64,000 bases of DNA from Asterella californica (Eukaryota; Streptophyta; Marchantiopsida; Marchantiales; Aytoniaceae), in assembly GCA_036924285.1 (NCBI GenBank), contig JAYKYS010000012.1:9610001-9674000 (forward strand), read 5' to 3'. Both the position numbers and the translations under genes were made by a program. The notes beneath the pieces are model-generated. The model saw nothing but the letters and a program-made list of their open reading frames with translations. It had not been told where the DNA came from and ran no database searches. Positions 24,431 to 38,579 of this stretch are shown one piece after another (within the stretch, counting starts at the first letter, position 1; each line of letters starts with the position of its first letter).

Positions 24431-25226
24431 AAACCTTTTGAGGGAAACCAATTTTCAGCATCTGTACCTACATACTTCTTTCTATTTATTCTAGAAATTA
24501 AAAATAATATACCTTTATGTTTCAAAGTAAAAATTCCCCCACTGCAGTCCTTAAATGGATCTTAAGGAACATCAACTTCTCTATATTTATTCTAGAAATT
24601 AAAAATAATATACCTTTATGTTTCAAAATAAAATCCCCCCACTGCAGTCCGTAAATGGATCTTAAGGAACATCAACTTCTTTATATTCATTCTAGAAATT
24701 AAAAATAATATACCTTTATGTTTCAAAGTAAAATTCCCCCACTGCAGTCCTTAAATGGATCTTAAGGAACATCAACTTCATAGTCAGAAACACGAACATG
24801 TATAAGAACACCACAAAACTGTTCTTCAAACAGTTTGACATTGGGTTTATTTTCTTTTTACTTTATTAAATAATATATTGATTAAACTTATTCTATCGCT
24901 CTTGTTACTTTCGTAAACGCGTCGATCCACGTTTTTTTCTGCAATTCTAGACACGACTGTTATTTAACAATTACTCATAAATATTCAGATTTTCACTAGA
25001 ACTTACTATAGAACTTTTACATGAGATTTATGAACAGAAACCGAGCAAAAGTTCCCCAAAGGTGATTGATGGAGCATGCTTATACGGTTCACCAGCTTGG
25101 GGTTCTTGTAACAAGCCTGCAACAAACATGAGTGCAATTTTGCAAACCGTCTAGAACTGTTTGCTCACGATGTGGTACTTGGCTGGTTAGTTCATAAAAT
25201 GGGACCTGTCTATAATCTAGACATCC

Positions 25227-25311
25227 AGGGCGGTGGCGGAAGAGGCTAGCGCGCCAGTATAAAAGGCTGAGAAGCTGCTGGAGGTTGGGAGTTCGAGTCT
25301 CCCCCGCCTCA
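25227..25311 (+). tRNA. tRNA-like copy 22
   Basis: Full length, GGTTGGG before the T arm. The upstream body has a 1-bp deletion in the Sm-like T run. Confidence 0.38.
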
Positions 25312-26233
25312 AAACCTTTTGAGGGAAACCAATTTTTAGCATCTGTACCTACATACTTCTTTCTATTTATTCTAGAAATTAAAAATAATATACCTTTATG
25401 TTTCAAAGTAAAAATTCCCCCACTGCAGTCCTTAAATGGATCTTAAGGAACATCAACTTCTCTGTATTTATTCTAGAAATTAAAAATAATATACCTTTAT
25501 GTTTCAAAGTAAAATTTCCCCACTGCAGTCCTTAAATGGATCTTAAGGAACGTCAACTTCTTTATATTCATTCTAGAAATTAAAAATAATATACCTTTAT
25601 GTTTCAAAGTAAAATTCCCCCACTGCAGTCCTTAAATGGATCTTAAGGAACATCAACTTCATAGGGAAACCAATTTTGAGCATCTGTACCTACATACTTC
25701 TTTCTATTTATTCTAGAAATTAAAAATAATATACCTTTATGTTTCAAAGTAAAATTCCCCCACTGCAGTCCTTAAATGGATCTTAAGGAACATCAACTTC
25801 ATAGTCAGAAACACGAACATGTATAACAACACCACAAAACTGTTCTTCAAACAGTTTGACATTGGGTTTATTTTCTTTTTTAACTTTATTAAATAATATA
25901 TTGATTAAACTAATTCTATCGCTCTTTGATACTTTTGTTTTTTTCTGCAATTCTAGACACGACTGTTATTTAACAATTACTCATAAATATTCAGATTTTC
26001 ACTAGAACTTACTATAGAACTTTTACATGAGATTTATGAACAGAAGCCGAGCAAAAGTTCCCTAAAGGTGATTGATGGAGCATGCTTATACAGTTCACCA
26101 GCTTGGGGTTCTTGTAACAAGCCTGCAACAAACATGAGTTCAATTTTTGCAAACCGTCTAGAACTGTTTGCTCACGATGTGGTACTTGGCTGGTTAGTTC
26201 ATAAAATGGGACCTGTCTATAATATAGACATCC

Positions 26234-26318
26234 AGGGCGGTGGCGGAAGAGGCTAGCGCGCCAGTATAAAAGGCTGAGAAGCTGCTGGAGGTCAGGAGTT
26301 CGAGTCTCCCCCGCCTCA
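26234..26318 (+). tRNA. tRNA-like copy 23
   Basis: Full length, GTCAGGAG variant. Confidence 0.38.
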
Positions 26319-27017
26319 AAACCTTTTGAGGGAAACCAATTTTCAGCATCTGTACCTACATACTTCTTTCTATTTATTCAAGAAATTAAAAATAATATAC
26401 CTTTATGTTTCAAAGTAAAAATTCCCCCACTGCAGTCCTTAAATGGATCTTAAGGAACATCAACTTCTCTGTATTTATTCTAGAAATTAAAAATAATATA
26501 CCTTTATGTTTCAAAGTAAAATTTCCCCACTGCAGTCCTTAAATGGATCTTAAGGAACATCAACTTCATAGTCAGAAACACGAACATGTATAAGAACACC
26601 ACAAAACTGTTCTTCAAACAGTTTGACATTGGGTTTATTTTCTTTTTTAACTTTATTAAATAATATATTGATTAAACTAATTCTATCGCTCTTGTTACTT
26701 TCGTAAACGCGTCGATCCAAGTTTTTTTCTGCAATTCTAGACACGACTGTTATTTAACAATTACTCATAAATATTCAGATTTTCACTAGAACTTACTATA
26801 GAACTTTTACATGAGATTTATGAACAGAAACCGAGCAAAAGTTCCCCAAAGGTGATTGATGGAGCATGCTTATACGGTTCACCAGCTTGGGGTTCTTGTA
26901 ACAAGCCTGCAACAAACATGAGTGCAATTTTTGCAAACCGTCTAGAACTGTTTGCTCACGATGTGGTACTTGGCTGGTTAGTTCATAAAATGGGACCTGT
27001 CTATAATCTAGACATCC

Positions 27018-27097
27018 AGGGCGGTGGCGGAAGAGGCAAGCGCGCCAGTATAAAAGGCTGAGAAGCTGCTGGAGGTTGGGAGTTCGAGTCTCCCCCG
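27018..27097 (+). tRNA. tRNA-like copy 24 (3' truncated)
   Basis: Same truncation as the 208 copy (+26810). GGCAAGCGC variant in the D arm. Confidence 0.3.
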
Positions 27098-27899
27098 AAA
27101 TTTAATTATTTTTAGTTTATTCTAGAAATTAAAAATAATATACCTTTATGTTTTCAAGTAAAATCCCCCCACTGCAGTCCTTAAATGGATCTTAAGGAAC
27201 ATCAACTTCTTTATATTCATTCTAGAAATTAAAAATAATATACATTTATGTTTCAAAGTAAAATTCCCCCACTGCAGTCCTTAAATGGATCTTAAGGAAC
27301 ATCAACTTCATAGGGAAACCAATTTTGAGCATCTGTACCTACATACTTCTTTCTATTTATTCTAGAAATTAAAAATAATATACCTTTATGTTTCAAAGTA
27401 AAATTCCCCCACTGCAGTCCTTAAATGGATCTTAAGGAACATCAACTTCATAGTCAGAAACACGAACATGTATAAGAACACCACAAAACTGTTCTTCAAA
27501 CAGTTTGACATTGGGTTTATTTTCTTTTTTAACTTTATTAAATAATATATTGATGAAACTAATTCTATCGCTCTTGTTACTTTCGTAAACGCGTCGATCC
27601 ACGTTTTTTTCTGCAATTCTAGACACGACTGTTATTTAACAATTACTCATAAATATTCAGATTTTCACTAGAACTTACTATAGAACTTTTACATGAGATT
27701 TATGAACAGAAACCGAGCAAAAGTTCCCCAAAGGTGATTGAAAGAGCATGCTTATACGGTTCACCAGCTTGGGGTTCTTGTAACAAGCCTGCAACAAACA
27801 TGAGTGCAATTTTTGCAAACCGTCTAGAACTGTTTGCTCACGATGTGGTACTTGGCTGGTTAGTTCATAAAATGGGACCTGTCTATAATCTAGACATCC

Positions 27900-27979
27900 A
27901 GGGCGGTGGCGGAAGAGGCTAGCGCACCAGTATAAAAGGCTGAGAAGCTGCTGGAGGTTGGGAGTTCGAGTCTCCCCCG
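27900..27979 (+). tRNA. tRNA-like copy 25 (3' truncated)
   Basis: Same truncation; GCGCACC variant. Confidence 0.3.
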
Positions 27980-28781
27980 AAATTTAATTATTTTTAGTTT
28001 ATTCTAGAAATTAAAAATAATATACCTTTATGTTTTCAAGTAAAATCCCCCCACTGCAGTCCTTAAATGGATCTTAAGGAACATCAACTTCTTTATATTC
28101 ATTCTAGAAATTAAAAATAATATACATTTATGTTTCAAAGTAAAATTCCCCCACTGCAGTCCTTAAATGGATCTTAAGGAACATCAACTTCATAGGGAAA
28201 CCAATTTTGAGCATCTGTACCTACATACTTCTTTCTATTTATTCTAGAAATTAAAAATAATATACCTTTATGTTTCAAAGTAAAATTCCCCCACTGCAGT
28301 CCTTAAATGGATCTTAAGGAACATCAACTTCATAGTCAGAAACACGAACATGTATAAGAACACCACAAAACTGTTCTTCAAACAGTTTGACATTGGGTTT
28401 ATTTTCTTTTTTAACTTTATTAAATAATATATTGATGAAACTAATTCTATCGCTCTTGTTACTTTCGTAAACGCGTCGATCCACGTTTTTTTCTGCAATT
28501 CTAGACACGACTGTTATTTAACAATTACTCATAAATATTCAGATTTTCACTAGAACTTACTATAGAACTTTTACATGAGATTTATGAACAGAAACCGAGC
28601 AAAAGTTCCCCAAAGGTGATTGAAAGAGCATGCTTATACGGTTCACCAGCTTGGGGTTCTTGTAACAAGCCTGCAACAAATATGAGTGCAATTTTTGCAA
28701 ACCGTCTGGAACTGTTTGCTCACGATGTGGTACTTGGCTGGTTAGTCCATAAAATGGGACCTGTCTATAATCTAGACATCC

Positions 28782-28866
28782 AGGGCGGTGGCAGAAGAGG
28801 CTAGCGCGCCAGTATAAAAGGCTGAGAAGCTGCTGGAGGTCGGGAGTTCGAGTCTCCCCCGCCTCA
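28782..28866 (+). tRNA. tRNA-like copy 26
   Basis: G-to-A in the D stem (GGCAGAAGAGG). The 3' palindrome is altered to CCTTTTAAGG. Confidence 0.35.
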
Positions 28867-29392
28867 AAACCTTTTAAGGGAAACCAATTTTTAGCATCTG
28901 TACCTACATACTTCTTTCTATTTATTCTAGAAATTAAAAATAATATACCTTTATGTTTCAAAGTAAAAATTCCCCCACTGCAGTCCTTAAATGGATCTTA
29001 AGGAACATCAACTTCTCTGTATTTATTCTAGAAATTTAAAATAATATACCTTTATGTTTCAAAGTAAAATTCCCCCACTGCAGTCCTTAAATGGATCTTA
29101 AGGAACATCAACTTCGTAGGGAAACCAATTTTGAGCATCTGTACCTACATACTTCTTTATATTTATTCTTGAAATTAAAAATAATATACCTTTATGTTTC
29201 AAAGTAAAATTCCCCCACTGCAGTCCTTAAATTGAACACCACAAAACTGTTCTTCAAACAGTTTGACATTGGGTAACAAGCCTGCAACAAACATGAGTGC
29301 AATTTTTGCAAACCGTCTAGAACTGTTTGCTCACGATGTGGTACTTGGCTGGTTAGTTCATAAAATGGGACCTGTCTATAATCTAGACATCC

Positions 29393-29477
29393 AGGGCGGT
29401 GGCGGAAGAGGCTAGCGCGCCAGTATAAAAGGCTGAGAAGCTGCTGGAGGTCGGGAGTTCGAGTCTCCCCCGCCTCA
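29393..29477 (+). tRNA. tRNA-like copy 27 (short unit)
   Basis: Consensus tRNA-like sequence. The upstream body is deleted from GACATTGGG to TAACAAGCC, giving a 611-bp unit. Confidence 0.4.
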
Positions 29478-30316
29478 AAACCTTTTGAGGGAAACCAATT
29501 TTCAGCATCTGTACCTACATACTTCTTTCTATTTATTCTAGAAATTAAAAATAATATACCTTTATGTTTCAAAGTAAAAATTCCCCCACTGCAGTCCTTA
29601 AATGGATCTTAAGGAACATCAACTTCTCTATATTTATTCTAGAAATTAAAAATAATATACCTTTATGTTTCAAAGTAAAATCCCCCCACTGCAGTCCTTA
29701 AATGGATCTTAAGGAACATCAACTTCATAGGGAAACCAATTTTGAGCATCTGTACCTACATACTTCTTTCTATTTATTCTAGAAATTAAAAATAATATAC
29801 CTTTATGTTTCAAAGTAAAATTCCCCCACTGCAGTCCTTAAATGGATCTTAAGGAACATCAACTTCATAGTCAGAAACACGAACATGTATAAGAACACCA
29901 CAAAACTGTTCTTCAAACAGTTTGACATTGGGTTTATTTTCTTTTTTTACTTTATTAAATAATATATTGATTAAACTAATTCTATCGCTCTTGTTACTTT
30001 CGTAAACGCGTCGATCCACGTTTTTTTCTGCAATTCTAGACACGACTGTTATTTAACAATTACTCATAAATATTCAGATTTTCACTAGAACTTACTATAG
30101 AACTTTTACATGAGATTTATGAACAGAAACCGAGCAAAAGTTCCCTAAAGGTGATTGATGGAGCATGCTTATACGGTTCACCAGCTTGGGGTTCTTGTAA
30201 CAAGCCTGCAACAAACATGAGTGCAATTTTTGCAAACCGTCTAGAACTGTTTGCTCACGATGTGGTACTTGGCTGGTTAGTTCATAAAATGGGACCTGTC
30301 TATAATCTAGACATCC

Positions 30317-30401
30317 AGGGCGGTGGCGGAAGAGGCTAGCGCGCCAGTATAAAAGGCTGAGAAGCTGCTGGAGGTCAGGAGTTCGAGTCTCCCCCGCCTC
30401 A
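30317..30401 (+). tRNA. tRNA-like copy 28
   Basis: Full length, GTCAGGAG variant. Confidence 0.38.
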
Positions 30402-31300
30402 AAACCTTTTGAGGGAAACCAATTTTCAGCATCTGTACCTACATACTTCTTTCTATTTATTCTAGAAATTAAAAATAATATACCTTTATGTTCCAAAGTA
30501 AAAATTCCCCCACTGCAGTCCTTAAATGGATCTTAAGGAACATCAACTTCTCTATATTTATTCTAGAAATTAAAAATAATATACCTTTATGTTTCAAAGT
30601 AAAATTCCCCCACTGCAGTCCTTAAATGGATCTTAAGGAACATCAACTTTTTTATATTCATTCTAGAAATTAAAAATAATATACCTTTATGTTTCAAAGT
30701 AAAATTCCCCCACTGCAGTCCTTAAATGGATCTTAAGGAACATCAACTTCGCTATATTTATTCTAGAAATTAAAAATAATATACCTTTATGTTTCAAAGT
30801 AAAATCCCCCCACTGCAGTCCTTAAATGGATCTTAAGGAACATCAACTTCATAGTCAGAAACACGAACATGTATAAGAACACCACAAAACTGTTCTTCAA
30901 ACAGTTTGACATTGGGTTTATTTTCTTTTTTAACTTTATTAAATAATATATCGATTAAACTAATTCTATCGCTCTTGTTACTTTCGTAAACGCGTCGATC
31001 CACGTTTTTTTCTGCAATTCTAGACACGACTGTTATTTAACAATTACTCATAGATATTCAGATTTTCACTAGAACTTACTATAGAACTTTTACATGAGAT
31101 TTATGAACAGAAACCGAGCAAAAGTTCCCCAAAGGTGATTGATGGAGCATGCTTATACGGTTCACCAGCTTGGGGTTCTTGTAACAAGCCTGCAACAAAC
31201 ATGAGTGCAATTTTTGCAAACCGTCTAGAACTGTTTGCTCACGATGTGGTACTTGGCTGGTTAGTTCATAAAATGGGACCTGTCTATAATCTAGACATCC

Positions 31301-31385
31301 AGGGCGGTGGCGGAAGAGGCTAGCGCGCCAGTATAAAAGGCTGAGAAGCTGCTGGAGGTCGGGAGTTCGAGTCTCCCCCGCCTCA
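31301..31385 (+). tRNA. tRNA-like copy 29
   Basis: Consensus copy. Confidence 0.4.
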
Positions 31386-32224
31386 AAACCTTTTGAGGGA
31401 AACCAATTTTCAGCATCTGTACCTACATACTTCTTTCTATTTATTCTAGAAATTAAAAATAATATACCTTTATGTTTCAAAGTAAAAATTCCCCCACTGC
31501 AGTCCTTAAATGGATCTTAAGGAACATCAACTTCTCTATATTTATTCTAGAAATTAAAAATAATATACCTTTATGTTTCAAATTAAAATCCCCCCACTGC
31601 AGTCCTTAAATGGATCTTAAGGAACATCAACTTCATAGGGAAACCAATTTTGAGCATCTGTACCTACATACTTCTTTATATTTATTCTAGAAATTAAAAA
31701 TAATATACCTTTATGTTTCAAAGTAAAATTCCCCCACTGCAGTCCTTAAATGGATCTTAAGGAACATCAACTTCATAGTCAGAAACACGAACATGTATAA
31801 CAACACCACAAAACTGTTCTTCAAACAGTTTGACATTGGGTTTATTTTCTTTTTTAACTTTATTAAATAATATATCGATTAAACTAATTCTATCGCTCTT
31901 GTTACTTTCGTAAACGCGTCGATCCACGTTTTTTTCTGCAATTCTAGACACGACTGTTATTTAACAATTACTCATAGATATTCAGATTTTCACTAGAACT
32001 TACTATAGAACTTTTACATGAGATTTATGAACAGAAACCGAGCAAAAGTTCCCCAAAGGTGATTGATGGAGCATGCTTATACGGTTCACCAGCTTGGGGT
32101 TCTTGTAACAAGCCTGCAACAAACATGAGTGCAATTTTTGCAAACCGTCTAGAACTGTTTGCTCACGATGTGGTACTTGGCTGGTTAGTTCATAAAATGG
32201 GACCTGTCTATAATCTAGACATCC

Positions 32225-32309
32225 AGGGCGGTGGCGGAAGAGGCTAGCGCGCCAGTATAAAAGGCTGAGAAGCTGCTGGAGGTCGGGAGTTCGAGTCTCC
32301 CCCGCCTCA
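32225..32309 (+). tRNA. tRNA-like copy 30
   Basis: Consensus copy. Confidence 0.4.
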
Positions 32310-32835
32310 AAACCTTTTGAGGGAAACCAATTTTCAGCATCTGTACCTACATACTTCTTTCTATTTATTCTAGAAATTAAAAATAATATACCTTTATGTT
32401 TCAAAGTAAAAATTCCCCCACTGCAGTCCTTAAATGGATCTTAAGGAACATCAACTTCTCTATATTTATTCTAGAAATTAAAAATAATATACCTTTATGT
32501 TTCAAATTAAAATCCCCCCACTGCAGTCCTTAAATGGATCTTAAGGAACATCAACTTCATAGGGAAACCAATTTTGAGCATCTGTACCTACATACTTCTT
32601 TATATTTATTCTAGAAATTAAAAATAATATACCTTTATGTTTCAAAGTAAAATTCCCCCACTGCAGTCCTTAAATGGAACACCACAAAACTGTTCTTCAA
32701 ACAGTTTGACATTGGGTAACAAGCCTGCGACAAACATGAGTGCAATTTTTGCAAACCGTCTAGAACTGTTTGCTCACGATGTGGTACTTGGCTGGTTAGT
32801 TCATAAAATGGGACCTGTCTATAATCTAGACATCC

Positions 32836-32920
32836 AGGGCGGTGGCGGAAGAGGCTAGCGCGCCAGTATAAAAGGCTGAGAAGCTGCTGGAGGTCGGGAG
32901 TTCGAGTCTCCCCCGCCTCA
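32836..32920 (+). tRNA. tRNA-like copy 31 (short unit)
   Basis: Consensus copy. The upstream body carries the same GACATTGGG/TAACAAGCC deletion as the unit 3443 bp earlier. Confidence 0.4.
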
Positions 32921-33857
32921 AAACCTTTTGAGGGAAACCAATTTTCAGCATCTGTACCTAAATACTTCTTTCTATTTATTCTAGAAATTAACAATAATAT
33001 ACCTTTATGTTTCAAAGTAAAAATTCCCCCACTGCAGTCCTTAAATGGATCTTAAGGAACATCAACTTCTCTATATTTATTCTAGAAATTAAAAATAATA
33101 TACCTTTATGTTTCAAATTAAAATCCCCCCACTGCAGTCCTTAAATGGATCTTAAGGAACATCAACTTCTTTATATTCATTCTAGAAATTAAAAAAAATA
33201 TACCTTTATGTTTCAAAGTAAAATCCCCCCACTGCAGTCCTTAAATGGATCTTAAGGAACATCAACTTCATAGGGAAACCAATTTTGAGCATCTGTACCT
33301 ACATACTTCTTTATATTTATTCTAGAAATTAAAAATAATATACCTTTATGTTTCAAAGTAAAATTCCCCCACTGCAGTCCTTAAATGGATCTTAAGGAAC
33401 ATCAACTTCATAGTCAGAAACACGAACATGTATAAGAACACCATAAAACTGTTCCTCAAACAGTTTGACATTGGGTTTATTTTCTTTTTTACTTTATTAA
33501 ATAATATATTGATTAAACTAATTCTATCGCTCTTGTTACTTTCGTAAACGCGTCGATTCACGTTTTTTCTGCAATTCTAGACACGACTGTTATTTAACAA
33601 ATACTCATAAATATTCAGATTTTCACTAGAACTTACTATAGAACTTTTACATGAGATTTATGAACAGAAACCGAGCAAAAGTTCCCCAAAGGTGATTGAT
33701 GGAGCATGCTTATACGGTTCACCAGCTTGGGGTTCTTGTAACAAGCCTGCAACAAACATGAGTGCAATTTTTGCAAACCGTCTAGAACTGTTTGCTCACG
33801 ATGTGGTACTTGGCTGGTTAGTTCATAAAATGGGACCTGTCTATAATCTAGACATCC

Positions 33858-33942
33858 AGGGCGGTGGCGGAAGAGGCTAGCGCGCCAGTATAAAAGGCTG
33901 AGAAGCTGCTGGAGGTCGGGAGTTCGAGTCTCCCCCGCCTCA
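33858..33942 (+). tRNA. tRNA-like copy 32
   Basis: Consensus copy. Confidence 0.4.
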
Positions 33943-35028
33943 AAACCTTTTGAGGGAAACCAATTTTGAGCATCTGTACCTACATACTTCTTTATATTTA
34001 TTCTAGAAATTAAAAATAATATACCTTTATGTTTCAAAGTAAAAATTCCCCCACTGCAGTCCTTAAATGGATCTTAAGGAACATCAACTTCTCTATATTT
34101 ATTCTAGAAATTAAAAATAATATACCTTTATGTTTCAAAGTAGAATTCCCCCACTGCAGTCCTTAAATGGATCCTCGAACTCCCCGCCTCAAAACCTTTT
34201 GAGGGAAACCAATTTTCAGCATCTGTACCTACATACTTCTTTATATTTATTCTAGAAATTAAAAATAATATACCTTTATGTTTCAAAGTAAAAATTCCCC
34301 CACTGCAGTCCTTAAATGGATCTTAAGGAACATCAACTTCTCTATATTTATTCTAGAAATTAAAAATAATATACCTTTATGTTTCAAAGTAAAATTCCCC
34401 CACTGCAGTCCTTAAATGGATCTTAAGGAACATCAACTTCATAGGGAAACCAATTTTGAGCATCTGTACCTACATACTTCTTTATATTTATTCTAGAAAT
34501 TAAAAATAATATACCTTTATGTTTCAAAGTAAAATTCCCCCACTGCAGTCCTTAAATGGATCTTAAGGAACATCAACTTCATAGTCAGAAACACGAACAT
34601 GTATAAGAACACCACAAAACTGTTCCTCAAACAGTTTGACATTGGGTTTATTTTCTTTTTTACTTTATTAAATAATATATTGATTAAACTAATTCTATCG
34701 CTCTTGTTACTTTCGTAAACGCGTCGATCCACGTTTTTTCTGCAATTCTAGACACGACTGTTATTTAATAATTACTCATAAATATTCAGATTTTCACTAT
34801 AACTTACTATAGAACTTTTACATGAGATTTATGAACAGAAACCGAGCAAAAGTTCCCCAAAGGTGATTGATGGAGCATGCTTATACGGTTCACCAGCTTG
34901 GGGTTCTTGTAACAAGCCTGCAACAAACATGAGTGCAATTTTTGCAAACCGTCTAGAACTGTTTGCTCACGATGTGGTACTTGGCTGGTTAGTTCATAAA
35001 ATGGGACCTGTCTATAATCTAGACATCC

Positions 35029-35113
35029 AGGGCGGTGGCGGAAGAGGCTAGCGCGCCAGTATAAAAGGCTGAGAAGCTGCTGGAGGTCGGGAGTTCGAGT
35101 CTCCCCCGCCTCA
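35029..35113 (+). tRNA. tRNA-like copy 33
   Basis: Consensus copy within the 1171-bp repeat. Confidence 0.4.
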
Positions 35114-36199
35114 AAACCTTTTGAGGGAAACCAATTTTCAGCATCTGTACCTAAATACTTCTTTCTATTTATTCTAGAAATTAACAATAATATACCTTTA
35201 TGTTTCAAAGTAAAAATTCCCCCACTGCAGTCCTTAAATGGATCTTAAGGAACATCAACTTCTCTATATTTATTCTAGAAATTAAAAATAATATACCTTT
35301 ATGTTTCAAAGTAAAATTCCCCCACTGCAGTCCTTAAATGGATCCTCGAACTCCCCGCCTCAAAACCTTTTGAGGGAAACCAATTTTCAGCATCTGTACC
35401 TACATACTTCTTTATATTTATTCTAGAAATTAAAAATAATATACCTTTATGTTTCAAAGTAAAAATTCCCCCACTGCAGTCCTTAAATGGATCTTAAGGA
35501 ACATCAACTTCTCTATATTTATTCTAGAAATTAAAAATAATATACCTTTATGTTTCAAAGTAAAATTCCCCCACTGCAGTCCTTAAATGGATCTTAAGGA
35601 ACATCAACTTCATAGGGAAACCAATTTTGAGCATCTGTACCTACATACTTCTTTATATTTATTCTAGAAATTAAAAATAATATACCTTTATGTTTCAAAG
35701 TAAAATTCCCCCACTGCAGTCCTTAAATGGATCTTAAGGAACATCAACTTCATAGTCAGAAACACGAACATGTATAAGAACACCACAAAACTGTTCCTCA
35801 AACAGTTTGACATTGGGTTTATTTTCTTTTTTACTTTATTAAATAATATATTGATTAAACTAATTCTATCGCTCTTGTTACTTTCGTAAACGCGTCGATC
35901 CACGTTTTTTCTGCAATTCTAGACACGACTGTTATTTAATAATTACTCATAAATATTCAGATTTTCACTATAACTTACTATAGAACTTTTACATGAGATT
36001 TATGAACAGAAACCGAGCAAAAGTTCCCCAAAGGTGATTGATGGAGCATGCTTATACGGTTCACCAGCTTGGGGTTCTTGTAACAAGCCTGCAACAAACA
36101 TGAGTGCAATTTTTGCAAACCGTCTAGAACTGTTTGCTCACGATGTGGTACTTGGCTGGTTAGTTCATAAAATGGGACCTGTCTATAATCTAGACATCC

Positions 36200-36284
36200 A
36201 GGGCGGTGGCGGAAGAGGCTAGCGCGCCAGTATAAAAGGCTGAGAAGCTGCTGGAGGTCGGGAGTTCGAGTCTCCCCCGCCTCA
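36200..36284 (+). tRNA. tRNA-like copy 34
   Basis: Repeat of the 35029 copy at +1171. Confidence 0.4.
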
Positions 36285-37370
36285 AAACCTTTTGAGGGAA
36301 ACCAATTTTCAGCATCTGTACCTAAATACTTCTTTCTATTTATTCTAGAAATTAACAATAATATACCTTTATGTTTCAAAGTAAAAATTCCCCCACTGCA
36401 GTCCTTAAATGGATCTTAAGGAACATCAACTTCTCTATATTTATTCTAGAAATTAAAAATAATATACCTTTATGTTTCAAAGTAAAATTCCCCCACTGCA
36501 GTCCTTAAATGGATCCTCGAACTCCCCGCCTCAAAACCTTTTGAGGGAAACCAATTTTCAGCATCTGTACCTACATACTTCTTTATATTTATTCTAGAAA
36601 TTAAAAATAATATACCTTTATGTTTCAAAGTAAAAATTCCCCCACTGCAGTCCTTAAATGGATCTTAAGGAACATCAACTTCTCTATATTTATTCTAGAA
36701 ATTAAAAATAATATACCTTTATGTTTCAAAGTAAAATTCCCCCACTGCAGTCCTTAAATGGATCTTAAGGAACATCAACTTCATAGGGAAACCAATTTTG
36801 AGCATCTGTACCTACATACTTCTTTATATTTATTCTAGAAATTAAAAATAATATACCTTTATGTTTCAAAGTAAAATTCCCCCACTGCAGTCCTTAAATG
36901 GATCTTAAGGAACATCAACTTCATAGTCAGAAACACGAACATGTATAAGAACACCACAAAACTGTTCCTCAAACAGTTTGACATTGGGTTTATTTTCTTT
37001 TTTACTTTATTAAATAATATATTGATTAAACTAATTCTATCGCTCTTGTTACTTTCGTAAACGCGTCGATCCACGTTTTTTCTGCAATTCTAGACACGAC
37101 TGTTATTTAACAATTACTCATAAATATTCAGATTTTCACTATAACTTACTATAGAACTTTTACATGAGATTTATGAACAGAAACCGAGCAAAAGTTCCCC
37201 AAAGGTGATTGATGGAGCATGCTTATACGGTTCACCAGCTTGGGGTTCTTGTAACAAGCCTGCAACAAACATGAGTGCAATTTTTGCAAACCGTCTAGAA
37301 CTGTTTGCTCACGATGTGGTACTTGGCTGGTTAGTTCATAAAATGGGACCTGTCTATAATCTAGACATCC

Positions 37371-37455
37371 AGGGCGGTGGCGGAAGAGGCTAGCGCGCCA
37401 GTATAAAAGGCTGAGAAGCTGCTGGAGGTCGGCAGTTCGAGTCTCCCCCGCCTCA
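37371..37455 (+). tRNA. tRNA-like copy 35
   Basis: GTCGGCAG puts a C-C mismatch in the middle of the T stem. Confidence 0.35.
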
Positions 37456-38292
37456 AAACCTTTTGAGGGAAACCAATTTTCAGCATCTGTACCTACATAC
37501 TTCTTTCTATTTATTCTAGAAATTAAAAATAATATACCTTTATGTTTCAAAGTAAAAATTCCCCCACTGCAGTCATTAAATGGATCTTAAGGAACATCAA
37601 CTTCTCTATATTTTTTCTAGAAATTAAAAATAATATACCTTTATGTTTCAAAGTAAAATTCCCCCACTGCAATCCTTAAATGGATCTTAAGGAACATCAA
37701 CTTCATAGGGAAACCAATTTTGAGCATCTGTACCTACATACTTCTTTATATTTATTCTAGAAATTAAAAATAATATACCTTTATGTTTCAAAGTAAAATT
37801 CCCCCACTGCAGTCCTTAAATGGATCTTAAGGAACATCAACTTCATAGTCAGAAACACGAACATGTATAAGAACACCACAAAACTGTTCTTCAAACAGTT
37901 TGACATTGGGTTTATTTTCTTTTTTACTTTATTAAATAATATATCGATTAAACTAATTCTATCGCTCTTTTTACTTTCGTAAACGCATCGATCCACGTTT
38001 TTTCTGCAATTCTAGACACGACTGTTATTTAACAATTACTCATCAATATTCAGATTTTCACTAGAACTTACTATAGAACTTTTACATGAGATTTATGAAC
38101 AGAAACCGAGCAAAAGTTCCCCAAAGGTGATTGATGGAGCATGCTTATACGGTTCACCAGCTTGGGGTTCTTGTACCGAGCCTGCAACAAACATGAGTGC
38201 AATTTTTGCAAACCGTCTAGAACTGTTTGCTCACGATGTGGTACTTGGCTGGTTAGTTCATAAAATGGGACCTGTCTATAATCTAGACATCC

Positions 38293-38341
38293 AGGGCTGA
38301 GAAGCTGCTGGAGGTCGGGAGTTCGAGTCTCCCCCGCCTCA
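38293..38341 (+). tRNA. tRNA-like copy 36 (36-nt internal deletion)
   Basis: The acceptor start AGGGC joins directly to TGAGAAGC. The A box, D arm and anticodon-like arm are gone. A GGC occurs at both breakpoints. Confidence 0.3.
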
Positions 38342-38558
38342 AAACCTTTTGAGGGAAACCAATTTTCAGCATCTGTACCTACATACTTCTTTCTATTTAT
38401 TCTAGAAATTAAAAATAATATACCTTTATGTTTCAAAGTAAAAATTACCCCACTGCAGTCCTTAAATGGATCTTAAGGAACATCAACTTCTCTATATTTA
38501 TTCTAGAAATTAAAAATAATATACCTTTATGTTTCAAAGTAAAGTCCCCCCACTGCAG

Positions 38559-38579
38559 TCCTTAAGATCCATTTAAGGA
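38559..38579 (-). repeat. Flipped 21-bp subrepeat hairpin
   Basis: Every other subrepeat reads TCCTTAA, then ATGGATC, then TTAAGGA. Here the 21 bp are the exact reverse complement, so the central 7 bases read GATCCAT in the stem context. The flanks keep their orientation. Confidence 0.9.

Larger units (their letters stand above)
22118..25061 (+). repeat. 1672-bp higher-order repeat, about 1.8 copies
   Basis: The pair of units with tRNA-like starts at 22652 and 23556 recurs at 24324 and 25227, offset 1672 for the first member. The inverted T-arm mutation is shared by both copies, so it predates the duplication. A few single-base differences separate the copies, for example AGGAGAC versus GGGAGAC inside the inversion. 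Confidence 0.85.
26860..28680 (+). repeat. 882-bp higher-order repeat, about 2 copies
   Basis: Units with tRNA-like starts at 27018, 27900 and 28782 are spaced exactly 882 bp. The first two share the 3'-truncated tRNA-like form. The 1-1110 segment of the window is a further copy, offset 26810. Confidence 0.85.
34150..37500 (+). repeat. 1171-bp higher-order repeat, about 2.9 copies
   Basis: Units with tRNA-like starts at 33858, 35029, 36200 and 37371 are spaced exactly 1171 bp. The shared junction GGATCCTCGAACTCCCCGCC occurs near 34170, 35340 and 36512. That junction joins a subrepeat to an inverted T-arm relic and is also present in the 1360-bp block. Confidence 0.88.
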